From: RYN-230 sp963813975
Lineage (GTDB): Bacteria > Actinomycetota > Actinomycetes > Streptosporangiales > Streptosporangiaceae
Reading direction: 5' to 3'
Assembly: GCA_963813975.1 (NCBI GenBank)
Contig: CAWFAP010000004.1
Location: forward strand, 310,001-374,000
Length of the DNA stretch: 64,000 bases
Shown: in pieces, positions 8,697 to 18,238 of the stretch
How positions within the stretch are numbered: position 1 is the first letter of the stretch
Layout: every line of letters starts with the position of its first letter
Program-made: the position numbers and the translations under genes
Notes under the pieces: generated by a model
What the model was told of the DNA's origin: nothing
The model's input: only the letters and a program-made list of their open reading frames with translations
The model's database searches: none

Positions 8697-10050
8697 TTAC
8701 CAGGGGGGGCCCGGGGGATGACCGGGCGCGTGCCGGGTCCCGTCCTGGGCCCACGGTCGGTGCCGCCCCGGGCGGGCCAACGCCGTGGTCAGCTCGCGCA
8801 GCGCGTTCGACGGAGTGCGCGCTCAGCACCGCATCGCAGTACGGCCAGGCCGCGGCCATCCCGCCGACCAGCGGGCGGTACTGCTCGCTCTTGGTCCGCG
8901 GGTTGACCCAGATGATCCGGTGCGCGACCCGCGAGAGCCGCTGCATCTCGCGGCGCAGCACGGCCGGCTCCCCGGTGTCCCAGCCGTCAGAAATGATCAC
9001 GATCACGGCTCCCCGGGCCAGGCCGGGGCGGCCCACGGTGTCGTTGAACTCCTTCAGCGAGGCCCCGATGCGGGTGCCGCCCAGCCAGTCCGGCGCCGCG
9101 CGGCTAGCCCGTTGCAGGGCCTGCTCGGGGGGCATGTGCGCGAGCGCCCCGGTCAGCCGGGTCAGCCGGGTGGCGAAGGTGAACACCTCGGCATCGGCCC
9201 CGCCGGCCGCGCAGTACAGCAGCTGGAGCATGGCCCGCGCGTAGGGTTCCATCGACCCCGAGATGTCGCACAGCACGATCAGCTGGCGCGGCCGCAGCGC
9301 CGGGGCGCGGTGGGCCAGCCGGAGCGGGTGGCCGCCAGTGCGCCGGGCATGCCGCAGCGTGCTGCGCAGGTCAGTGCGGCGGCCCCGGGCCGCGGGACGC
9401 TCGCGGCGGGAGCGGCGCAGCGGGACGGCCAGGGTCAGCTCGCTCATCAGGCCGGCCAGGGCCTGCAGCTCGGCCGGGGTCAGCTCGGCGAAGTCCGTGC
9501 CTGCCAGCCGCTCGATCCGGCTAGCCAGGGCCGGGCGGGCGGTCTCCGGCTGATCCGCCGGGTCGGGGTCAGCGGCTTCGCCCGGCGTTCTCTCGGGCGA
9601 TCCCGCGGCGTGGTCCCGGGGGTCGCCAGCCCCCTCTGGGCCCGGTTCCGGCGGCGGGACCGGGTGTTCCTGGGCGGTCCGCGCGGCCTCCGCGAGCAGG
9701 TCATCCGGGGCCGGCCGGGAGGGCGGACCGGGTGGCTCCGGCCCGGCCTGCGCGGTCCGGGGGCCGTCCACCCCGCCGAACAGGTCGCTGAACACCCGCC
9801 GCACGGTCTCAACCTGCTCCGGCCCGGAGGTGAACGTGGCCAGCGCGCACAAGTAGAGCTCGTACTGGGTGGCGGGGCGGGCCAGGGGCACGGCCCGGGC
9901 GAACCGCTCGCAGTGGCCCGGGCCGGCCGGCACCCCCGCGTCCCGCAGTTCCGCGCCGAGCCGGGCGGCAATCAGGGCCAGGTCAGCCGGGACACGGTCC
10001 CCGTTGGCGTGGTCCGGCCCGGCGTGGTCCGGCCCAGTGTGATCCGGCAC
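8697..10050 (-). CDS. coxE: CoxE-like von Willebrand factor A protein, CODH maturation (set 1), frameshifted near 3' end
   Basis: CoxE works with the AAA+ ATPase CoxD in building the copper-sulfur-molybdenum site of form I CODH. The C-terminal half carries a vWA domain with the MIDAS motif DISGS (near residue 265), then FATRLTRLT and IISDGWDTG, close to known CoxE proteins. The middle is an acidic, Pro-rich linker, and the N-terminus repeats GPDHA. The frame given by the bases diverges from the family after SAHSVE. Removing one T at about 8806 restores SVDALRELTTALA and moves the stop to 8697, so one base is probably extra. It lies 6 bp downstream of coxD1 and is the last gene of the set 1 operon. 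Confidence 0.82.
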
Positions 10051-10056
10051 GGTCCC

Positions 10057-10950
10057 TCAGTCACCGTCACCGGCCGCCGTGGCGAACCCGGCCGCCCGGA
10101 GCACATGCAGGTCCTCGGAGTACTTCAGCACCACGCCCGCGGTCTGGGCCGCGACCGTCTCGTCGATCCGGTCCGCACCCAGCACGACCAGGGCCTCGGC
10201 CCAGCTGATCGCCTCGGCCACGCCGGGCGGCTTGGCCAGGTCGAGGTCCCGGAGCCGGGCAATGCCCCGGGCCACCTGCCCGGCCAGCGGTTCCGCGGCG
10301 GCGGGCACCCGGCGGCGGATGATCGCCGCGACCCGCTCGGTGTCCGGGTACTCGATCCAGTGGTAGAGGCAGCGCCGCTTCAGCGCGTCGTGCAGATCCC
10401 GGGTCCGGTTGGAGGTGAGCACCACGACCGGCGGCAGCGCGGCGCGCCGGGTGCCCAGCTCCGGGATCGTGACCGCGGACTCGGCGAGCAGCTCGAACAG
10501 GAACGCCTCGAACTCATCGTCGCCCCGGTCCACCTCGTCGATCAGCAGTACCGCCGGCCGCGGGCCGGGGTGGTCCAGCGCGGCCAGCAGCGGCCGGGCC
10601 AGCAGATAGTCGGCGCTGAACAGGTCGGAGTCGCGGAGCGTCTCGCCGCGGGACTCGGCCAGCCGGATCGCGAGCAGCTGGCGCGGGTAATTCCACTCGT
10701 ACAGGGCCTCGGCGGCGGTCAGGCCCTCATAGCACTGCAGCCGGATCAGCGGGGTGTCCAGGACGGCCGCGAGCGCCTTAGCCGCCTCGGTCTTTCCCAC
10801 CCCGGGCTCACCCTCGAGGAGGATGGGCTGCCCCATCCGGGTGGCCAGGAACAGCGCCACACCCAGTGGCTGGTCGGTCAGGTATCCGGCCCCGTCCAGG
10901 TCGCGGATCAGGGTCGCGGCGTCAGGAAGGCGCGCGGCGATATCGCTCAT
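10057..10950 (-). CDS. coxD: CoxD-like MoxR AAA+ ATPase, CODH maturation (set 1)
   Basis: This 297-residue MoxR-family ATPase has Walker A GEPGVGKTE (near residue 45), Walker B LLIDEVDRGDDEFEAF and the sensor region LTSNRTRDLHDALKRRCLYHW, a pattern shared by CoxD proteins. In Oligotropha, CoxD participates in sulfuration and copper insertion at the CODH active site. The ATG at 10950 begins MSDIAARLPDA, which matches family N-termini; upstream in-frame codons have no family similarity. It sits between coxL1 (237 bp upstream, with hairpin repeats in the gap) and coxE1. Confidence 0.9.
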   Translation of the reverse strand: MSDIAARLPDAATLIRDLDGAGYLTDQPLGVALFLATRMGQPILLEGEPGVGKTEAAKALAAVLDTPLIRLQCYEGLTAAEALYEWNYPRQLLAIRLAESRGETLRDSDLFSADYLLARPLLAALDHPGPRPAVLLIDEVDRGDDEFEAFLFELLAESAVTIPELGTRRAALPPVVVLTSNRTRDLHDALKRRCLYHWIEYPDTERVAAIIRRRVPAAAEPLAGQVARGIARLRDLDLAKPPGVAEAISWAEALVVLGADRIDETVAAQTAGVVLKYSEDLHVLRAAGFATAAGDGD

Positions 10951-11055
10951 GCCGGGGCCAGAACGGAGAAACGCATAGCACCATGATGCGGCAGGCCGCC
11001 GGCTGGCGGCACACCTGAGGTCGTAGATCGGCCGGCCGGTGAGCACGGTGGATCC

Positions 11056-11187
11056 GGGAGGTCGTCCCCCGCTGGCCCGGGTTCCAGGGGGTCGTCCCTC
11101 CCGGGTATCGGCCGGCGAGGCGGGCAGGCCACAGGCGGGTCCTCGCTGAGCCGACAGACGGCGGGGGTTCCAGGGGTCGTCCCCCGG
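11056..11187. repeat. Cluster of three GGTCGTCCC hairpin repeats between coxL1 and coxD1
   Basis: The gap holds three related units, at about 11056-11070, 11081-11104 and 11164-11187. Each contains a G-run, the word TCGT and a C-run (for example GGGGTCGTCCCCC), preceded in two cases by GTTCCA. Each unit can fold into a short GC hairpin with a four-base loop. Read on the minus strand they follow coxL1 immediately, so they may act as terminators or attenuators that lower expression of coxD1-coxE1. A fourth copy follows dnaN. Confidence 0.6.
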
Positions 11188-13563
11188 CTACAGGGCCAGG
11201 TCGGCGCGCACCGTGTGACCCTGGAGCGCGGACCACACGTTGGCCGGGGTGAGCGGCATGTCCGCGTGCCGGAGGCCCAGCGGGCGCAGCGCGTCCACGA
11301 CCGCGTTGACCACCGCGACCGGCGAGCCCACCGTGGCCGACTCGCCTACCCCCTTGGCGCCGATCGGGTGGTGCGGGCAGGGGGTGACGGTCTCGCCTAG
11401 CTCCCAGGACGGGCATTCCAGCGAGGTGGGCAGCAGGTAGTCCATGAACGAGCCGCCGAGGCAGTTCCCGTCCCGGTCGTAGGTGATGACCTGCATCAGC
11501 GCCATCCCGACCCCATCGGCCAGGCCACCGTGCACCTGCCCCTCCACGATCATCGGGTTGATCCGGACCCCGCAGTCGTCCACCGCGATGAACCGGCGCA
11601 GGGTGACCGCGCCGGTGCCCGGGTCCACGTCCACCACGCAGATGTATGCACCGTAGGGATAGGTGAGGTTCGGCGGGTTGTACACGGTCTCCGCGTCCAG
11701 GTGACCCTCGACGCCGTCGGGCAGCTCCAGCGAGGAGTGCGCGGCCATCGCGATCTCGGCCATGGTCCGGCCCTGCTCGGGGTCGCCGCGGACCTGCCAG
11801 CGGCCGTGGGCCCACTCGAGGTCCTCCGGCGCGGCTTCCAGCATGGCCGCGGCCACCACCCGGGCCCGCTCCCGCACTTTGCGTGCCACGACCACGGCCG
11901 CGGCGCCGGACACGGGCGTGGACCGCGACCCGTAGGTGCCGAGGCCGAACGGGGTCCGGTCCGTGTCGCCGTGCACCACCTCGACGTCGTCCGGGCTCAG
12001 TCCCAGCTCGTGGGCGACGATCTGCGCGAACGTGGTCTCGTGTCCCTGGCCCTGGGTCTGGCAGGAAATGCTCAGTACCGCCGCGCCCGTCGGGTACATC
12101 CGCAGGTCGGCGCCGTCAGCCATGCCCAGGCCGAGGATGTCCATGTCCTTGCGGGGCCCGGCGCCGACTCCCTCGGTGAAGAAGCTCAGCCCGATGCCCA
12201 TGTACTCGCCGCGGGCCCGCCGTTTCTCCTGCTCGCGCCGCAGTTCCGGGTACCCGGCCAGGTCCATGGCCACCTGCAGGGCCCGCGGGTAGTCGCCGGA
12301 GTCGTACTCCCACCCGGTCGGGCAGGTGTAGGGGAATTGCTCGGGCCGCAGCAGGTTCCGCATCCGCAGCTCGGCCGGGTCCAGGCCGAGCTCGGCGGCC
12401 AGCAGGTCGACCATCCGCTCGACCAGGTACACCCCCTCGGCGATCCGGAACGAGCAGGAGTAGGCGACCCCGCCCGGGGCCTTGTTCGTGTAGACGCCGG
12501 TGACCTCGCAGTGCGCCGCCTGCAGGTCGTAGGAACCGGTGAAGATGTGGAAGAACCCGGCTGGGTACTTGCTGGGCTGCGCAGAACCGTTGAACGCGCC
12601 GTGGTCGGCCAGCACCCGGGCCCGCAGGGCGAGGATCCGGCCGTCCCGGGTCGCGGCGATCTCGCCGTGCATGTGGTAGTCGCGGGCGAACGCGGTGGAC
12701 ATCAGGTTCTCCGACCGGTCCTCGACCCACTTCACCGGCTGGCCGGTGATCATGGTGGCGACCACGGCGCACAGGTAGCCCGGGTACACCGGGACCTTGT
12801 TGCCGAACCCGCCGCCGATGTCCGGGGAAACGATCCGGATCTTGTGCTCAGGCAGCCCGGCGATCAGCGCGTACAGGGTGCGGTGCGCGTGCGGCGCCTG
12901 CGTGGTGGCCCACACTGTGAGCTTGCCGGTGACCTGGTCCATCTCGGCCACCGCGCCGCAGGTCTCCAGTGGTGCGGGGTGCGAGCGCGGGTACAGCATG
13001 TCCTGGGTGACCACCACGTCCGCGGCGGCGAAGGCCGCGTCGGTGGCCGCCCGGTCGCCGGCCGACCAGTCGAAGATGTGGTTGTCCTGCTGGCCCGCCA
13101 CGTCGTCCCGGATCAGCGGGGCATCCTCGTCCAGGGCCCGGGTCGCGTCCACGGCCACGGGCAGCGGCTCGTACTCCACCTGGATCAGCTCGAGCGCGTC
13201 CCGCGCGGAGTAGCGGTCCTCGGCGACGACGAACGCCACCTCCTGCCCCTGGAACCGGACCTTGTCGGTGGCCAGCACGGCCTGGACGTCGCGGGAGAGT
13301 GTGGGCATCCAGGCCAGCTTGCGCTGCTCCAGCAGCTCGCCGGTGATGACGGCCCGGACCCGGGGGTGCGCCTCAGCGGCAGCGGTGTCCACCGACACGA
13401 CCCGGGCGTGCGCCAGCGGGCTGCGCAGGATGGCCCCGTGCAGCATGCCGGGCCGCTGGATGTCGTCCACGAACGTGCCCTGGCCGCGCAGGAACCGGGC
13501 GTCCTCCTTGCGCCGGACCGGGCCGTAGGCACCGTCCAGAGCCGGATCCGTCACCGCGCTCAT
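11188..13563 (-). CDS. coxL: Carbon monoxide dehydrogenase large subunit, form I type with variant motif (set 1)
   Basis: The 791-residue molybdopterin-binding subunit oxidises CO to CO2 at the Mo-Cu centre. The active-site loop reads AYSCSFR (residues 367-373, Cys370), matching the form I signature AYxCSFR, with Ser in place of the Arg found in the canonical AYRCSFR enzyme. The cofactor region near the C-terminus has IGAKGVGESA, which contains the catalytic Glu. Motifs such as PDIGGGFGNKVPVYPG and GQGHETTFAQI are intact. The ATG overlaps the coxS1 stop by 4 bp, showing translational coupling, and the TAG stop runs directly into a hairpin repeat. Activity towards CO is likely but the Ser substitution leaves some doubt. 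Confidence 0.92.
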   Translation of the reverse strand: MSAVTDPALDGAYGPVRRKEDARFLRGQGTFVDDIQRPGMLHGAILRSPLAHARVVSVDTAAAEAHPRVRAVITGELLEQRKLAWMPTLSRDVQAVLATDKVRFQGQEVAFVVAEDRYSARDALELIQVEYEPLPVAVDATRALDEDAPLIRDDVAGQQDNHIFDWSAGDRAATDAAFAAADVVVTQDMLYPRSHPAPLETCGAVAEMDQVTGKLTVWATTQAPHAHRTLYALIAGLPEHKIRIVSPDIGGGFGNKVPVYPGYLCAVVATMITGQPVKWVEDRSENLMSTAFARDYHMHGEIAATRDGRILALRARVLADHGAFNGSAQPSKYPAGFFHIFTGSYDLQAAHCEVTGVYTNKAPGGVAYSCSFRIAEGVYLVERMVDLLAAELGLDPAELRMRNLLRPEQFPYTCPTGWEYDSGDYPRALQVAMDLAGYPELRREQEKRRARGEYMGIGLSFFTEGVGAGPRKDMDILGLGMADGADLRMYPTGAAVLSISCQTQGQGHETTFAQIVAHELGLSPDDVEVVHGDTDRTPFGLGTYGSRSTPVSGAAAVVVARKVRERARVVAAAMLEAAPEDLEWAHGRWQVRGDPEQGRTMAEIAMAAHSSLELPDGVEGHLDAETVYNPPNLTYPYGAYICVVDVDPGTGAVTLRRFIAVDDCGVRINPMIVEGQVHGGLADGVGMALMQVITYDRDGNCLGGSFMDYLLPTSLECPSWELGETVTPCPHHPIGAKGVGESATVGSPVAVVNAVVDALRPLGLRHADMPLTPANVWSALQGHTVRADLAL

Positions 13564-14105
13564 CGTCCCCCGTCCGCATGCTGACCAGGCTCGTGCTGGC
13601 TGGCTTCGTCCTCGCTGGCCCCGCCCTCGCTGGCCCCGTGCTGGCCGGCCTCATGCTGGCTCGCCCACAGGACGGACCGCACGATGTTCTCGTACCCCGT
13701 GCACCGGCACAGCTGGCCGGACAGCGCCTCACGGATCTCCTCCGTGGACGGATCGGGGTGGTGGTCGAGCAGCCACCGGGCGGTCATCATCATGCCCGGC
13801 GTGCAGAACCCGCACTGCAGCCCGTGGCACTCCGCGAAACCCTGCTGGACCGGGTCGAGCCGGGCGCCGAGGGCCAGGTCCTCGACCGTGCGCACCCGGC
13901 GCCCGTCGGCCATGGCCGCCAGCACCGTGCAGGACTTCACCGGCGTCTCGTCCAGCCACACCACGCAGGCCCCGCAGTTGGAGGTGTCGCACCCCCAGTG
14001 CGATCCGGTCAGGCCGAGGTCGTCACGCAGGAAATGGATCAGCAGCAGCCGGGCCTCGACGTCCCTGGTGTGGCTGACCCCATTCACGGTCATCGTTATC
14101 TGCAT
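13560..14105 (-). CDS. coxS: CODH small iron-sulfur subunit (set 1)
   Basis: This subunit carries two [2Fe-2S] clusters that pass electrons from the Mo-Cu site to the FAD subunit. The plant-type cluster Cys residues are 39, 44, 47 and 59 (GCDTSNCGAC) and the second set is 98, 101, 133 and 135 (CGFCTPGMM and CRC). All eight are present. The ATG at 14105 begins 11 bp after the coxM1 stop. Compared with the usual 160 or so residues it has an additional hydrophilic tail after residue 150, made of degenerate QHE/GQH/ASE repeats. Confidence 0.93.
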   Translation of the reverse strand: MQITMTVNGVSHTRDVEARLLLIHFLRDDLGLTGSHWGCDTSNCGACVVWLDETPVKSCTVLAAMADGRRVRTVEDLALGARLDPVQQGFAECHGLQCGFCTPGMMMTARWLLDHHPDPSTEEIREALSGQLCRCTGYENIVRSVLWASQHEAGQHGASEGGASEDEASQHEPGQHADGGR

Positions 14106-14116
14106 ATCGTCGGTGC

Positions 14117-15055
14117 TCAGCCCTCGTCCTGCGGTGCGCCGCCGGGCGCGCCCCCGCCATGCTTCCGGGCGCGCGCCAGGGCGCGGCGCAGCGACCGGAT
14201 GGTGAGCTCGCAGGCCAGGTGGCGCTTGTAGTCGGCCGGGCCGCGCTGGTCGGATACAGGCCGGCAGGACGCGGCGGCCAGCTCGCCGGCCCGCGCGAAG
14301 CTCTCCTCGGTAGCCGGGGCGCCGCGCAGGAACTCCTCGGCCCCGGCCCCGGCGAAGTGCGGCGCGCCCACCGCGGTCAGCCCGATGCCCGCGTCGGCGA
14401 TGATGCCGCCGTCCTGGCGCCCGCCGTCCTGCCCGCCGCCGGTCAGCCACAGGGCCGAGCCGACCGCGCCCACCGGCCAGTCGCCGGCCCGCCGCCCGAC
14501 CTTCTCGTACGCGCTGCCGCCGCCGGGCCGGATCGTGATCCGGATCTCGGTCAGCATCTCGCCCGGCGCGACCACGGTCTCGTAGGGCCCGGTGTAGAAA
14601 TCCCGGGCCGGCACCGTCCGGCTGCCCCCGGGGTGCGCGATGACCATCGTCGCCTTGAGCGCGGCGAAGGCCGCCGACAGGTCCTCGGACGGGTCGGCCT
14701 GGCAGAGCGAGCCGCCGACCGTGCCCCAGTTCCGTACCACCGGGTCGGCGATCACCTGCTCTGCGTCGTGCAGGACCGTGAAGTGCCGGGCCGCTTCGCC
14801 GGAGTCGAGCAGCTGCGCGTGCCGGGTCAGCGCGCCGATCCGCAGCTCACCGGCGGTCACGGTGATGTAGGAAAGCTCGCTGAGCCCGTTGATGTCGATC
14901 AGTGTCTCCGGCTGGGCCAGCCGGAGCTTCATCATGGGGATCAGGCTGTGCCCGCCGGCCAGGATGCGAGCCTCGGGACCGAACCGGTCCAGCAGCGCGA
15001 GGGCGTGCGCAACGCTGGTGGCCTTCTCGTACTCGACGTAGGCCGGAACCTGCAT
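14117..15055 (-). CDS. coxM: CODH medium FAD-binding subunit (set 1)
   Basis: This 312-residue flavoprotein subunit takes electrons from CoxS. It has both FAD-binding signatures of the family: AGGHSLIPMMK (near residue 35) and TVGGSLCQADP (near residue 112). The C-terminus contains ADYKRHLA, typical of CoxM/CutM. There is a short Gly/Asp/Gln-rich insert near residue 210. It is the first gene of set 1 (coxM-coxS-coxL-coxD-coxE) and is divergent from the LysR regulator. Confidence 0.92.
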   Translation of the reverse strand: MQVPAYVEYEKATSVAHALALLDRFGPEARILAGGHSLIPMMKLRLAQPETLIDINGLSELSYITVTAGELRIGALTRHAQLLDSGEAARHFTVLHDAEQVIADPVVRNWGTVGGSLCQADPSEDLSAAFAALKATMVIAHPGGSRTVPARDFYTGPYETVVAPGEMLTEIRITIRPGGGSAYEKVGRRAGDWPVGAVGSALWLTGGGQDGGRQDGGIIADAGIGLTAVGAPHFAGAGAEEFLRGAPATEESFARAGELAAASCRPVSDQRGPADYKRHLACELTIRSLRRALARARKHGGGAPGGAPQDEG

Positions 15056-15070
15056 ACGCTCTCCCTCGGG

Positions 15071-15117
15071 ATAACCGCTGTCTGCGCAGTGTACGAGTGC
15101 GCTCAGCCAGCGGTAAT
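15071..15117. promoter_or_regulatory. Candidate LysR operator between coxM1 and the LysR gene
   Basis: The 174-bp divergent intergenic region contains an interrupted palindrome, ATAACCGCTG at 15071-15080 and CAGCGGTAAT at 15108-15117, matching at nine of ten positions. A shorter palindrome, CTGCGCAG, lies between the arms. LysR-type regulators usually bind such AT-tipped inverted repeats in front of the divergent operon, so this is the natural site for the adjacent regulator. No experimental support is visible from sequence alone. Confidence 0.5.
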
Positions 15118-15229
15118 AATCAACCGTGGGCGATGGTCAGAACCGGCTAGCGATCCTGGGCCGTCCGGCCCGGGTGCGTGGCCGGTGCGCTTGCTGTCTG
15201 AACATCGCGAACCTGGATAAGACGGCGTT

Positions 15230-16177
15230 ATGACCCTGACACAGCTCAACGCGTTCGTGCTGGTCGCCCGGCTGGGCTCGGTGACCTCCGCCGCGAGCGC
15301 GCTCGGCGTCAGTGAGTCCGCGGTCTCGCAGGCCCTGACCGCCCTCCGCCAGCACCTCGGTGACCAGCTGGTCAGCCGCGGTCCCAGCGGGATGACGCTG
15401 ACCGCGGGCGGCTCCCGGCTGCTGGCCACCGCGTCGCAGATCGTCGTGCTCGGCGCCGAGGCCCATGCGGCGGTCCGGGCCGCCCAGGGCGCCCCGGAGC
15501 AGCTGCGCGTCGTGGCCTCGCCCACGTTCGCCGAGTTCGTGGCCAGCCCGCTGACCGAGGCGTTCCGGCGGCGCTTCGCCGGGCCGCTCGAGGTGTCCGC
15601 CGGGGTGGCCGTGACCCAGGAGATGGGGGTGCTGGTCGGTAACCGGCTGGCCGACGTGGCCATCGGCCCGAGGGTGGCCGGTGACCCGGACCTGCCCGTG
15701 GTGAGCGAGCCGATCTTCCGGTACCGCCTGGTCGTGGTCACCGCCGGGCAGTCCCGGCTGCGCGGCAGCCCCCAGCAGTGGCGGTGGCTGGTCGACCCGT
15801 CCGGCACCGATCCGGAGAGCGACACGGGGCAGCTGCTCACGGCGCTGCGGATCCCGGAAGACATGATCGGGGTGTTCCCCAACCAGACCGCCGCGTGGGC
15901 CGCGGCCGCCGACGGGGCCGGGGTCGCGCCGGCCGTCGAGCACCTCGTCACCCAGCAGCTGCGCCGGGGCCAGCTGTCCCTGGTGGACGTGCCGGGCACG
16001 CCGGTGGACGGCTGCTGGCACGTGACGCTGCTGGAGCGCCAGCACCGGAGCACCGTGGCCAGCGCGCTGCGCCGGTTCCTGACCACGCCGGAGGCCATGC
16101 AGCTGATGCGGGCACCCACGGCCGGCGTCCCGCCGTCGCGGTTCCGGCCGCCGGTCTACGTGACCATCTGGAGCTGA
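15230..16177 (+). CDS. LysR-type regulator, CutR-like, probable activator of CODH genes
   Basis: The 315-residue protein has an N-terminal winged helix (residues 1-60: LNAFVLVARLGSVTSAASALGVSESAVSQALTAL, given here only to show the HTH) and a C-terminal LysR substrate-binding domain. A LysR gene beside CODH genes is known in mycobacteria, where CutR is needed for induction of the cut (cox) genes. Divergent placement from coxM1, and location just upstream of set 2, mean it could control both sets. The ligand cannot be predicted. Confidence 0.85.
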   Translation: MTLTQLNAFVLVARLGSVTSAASALGVSESAVSQALTALRQHLGDQLVSRGPSGMTLTAGGSRLLATASQIVVLGAEAHAAVRAAQGAPEQLRVVASPTFAEFVASPLTEAFRRRFAGPLEVSAGVAVTQEMGVLVGNRLADVAIGPRVAGDPDLPVVSEPIFRYRLVVVTAGQSRLRGSPQQWRWLVDPSGTDPESDTGQLLTALRIPEDMIGVFPNQTAAWAAAADGAGVAPAVEHLVTQQLRRGQLSLVDVPGTPVDGCWHVTLLERQHRSTVASALRRFLTTPEAMQLMRAPTAGVPPSRFRPPVYVTIWS

Positions 16178-16225
16178 TCCGCGCCGGCCGGGCCGGCCTG
16201 GCCCGGGCCGCCGCTGGCGAGTTAA

Positions 16226-16258
16226 GCAAGCGCTTATTCACGTATTGCGCACGCTTGC
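16226..16258. promoter_or_regulatory. Inverted repeat upstream of CODH set 2
   Basis: GCAAGCG at 16226-16232 and CGCTTGC at 16252-16258 form a perfect 7-bp inverted repeat with a 19-base spacer. The left arm overlaps the 8-bp palindrome AAGCGCTT. It lies between the LysR stop and the first gene of set 2, in AT-richer DNA, and is a plausible regulatory site. Confidence 0.35.
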
Positions 16259-16328
16259 CGACTGAAGGATCATGTGGCTCACCTCACAGAGGCATGGATG
16301 CCCTCTGACTATGGGTAGGAGTGGGCTG

Positions 16329-16704
16329 ATGCGGATGGAATCCGACGGGCATAGCCGCGGCAACCCGCGCCTGTACGAACTGATCGAGAATGTCCCGAAA
16401 GAGGGCAAAAGCCCCACGGTGTGGGCCTGGCCACAGCTCATTGACTACCTGAAGATCGCTGGGCAGCCGGTCGCCGGCCCTGGCCGCCCCATCAGGAGCC
16501 GCGCCCGGATCCGGAGGAGGACACGCTTCCCGTCGCGGTGGCTGACCCGGAAAATTCGCCGCAACGAAACCCCGCCCGGCCCGGTGTGGCCACCATCGGT
16601 GACACGGATGGCGGCACTGTGAGCGCGGGTACCGGGGCGGACAGTGCCGCGAGCACGGGCGCCCCATACAGCGGTGCCGCGGACACCGCCGGCGACGTCA
16701 ACTG
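16329..16704 (+). pseudogene. Small unknown gene upstream of coxM2, apparently frameshifted
   Basis: An ATG at 16329 follows TAGGAG at good spacing. The first 45 or so codons look like ordinary coding sequence (RLYELIENVPKEGKSP, TVWAWPQLIDYLKIAGQPV). After about 16465 the frame turns Arg/Pro-rich. A second frame then shows natural composition (EPRPDPEEDTLPVAVADPE, later Gly/Ala/Thr-rich) and ends at TGA 16702-16704, 57 bp before coxM2. One missing base between about 16445 and 16490 would join the two into a product of about 125 residues. I do not recognise a family. Position and codon use suggest it is the leading gene of the set 2 operon. Confidence 0.4.
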
Positions 16705-16761
16705 AATCACGATCCGGCGGTCGTGCGGCAGTGCCGTCCGGACAGGACACTGGAGGATCGG

Positions 16762-18234
<1,473 letters not shown>

Positions 18235-18238
18235 CGCC

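Noticed and set aside
8785..10986. 733-codon plus-strand frame opposite coxD1-coxE1
   Set aside because: Shadow of the MoxR and vWA genes; no conserved residues.
11530..13584. 684-codon plus-strand frame opposite coxL1
   Set aside because: Antisense shadow of a well-conserved gene.
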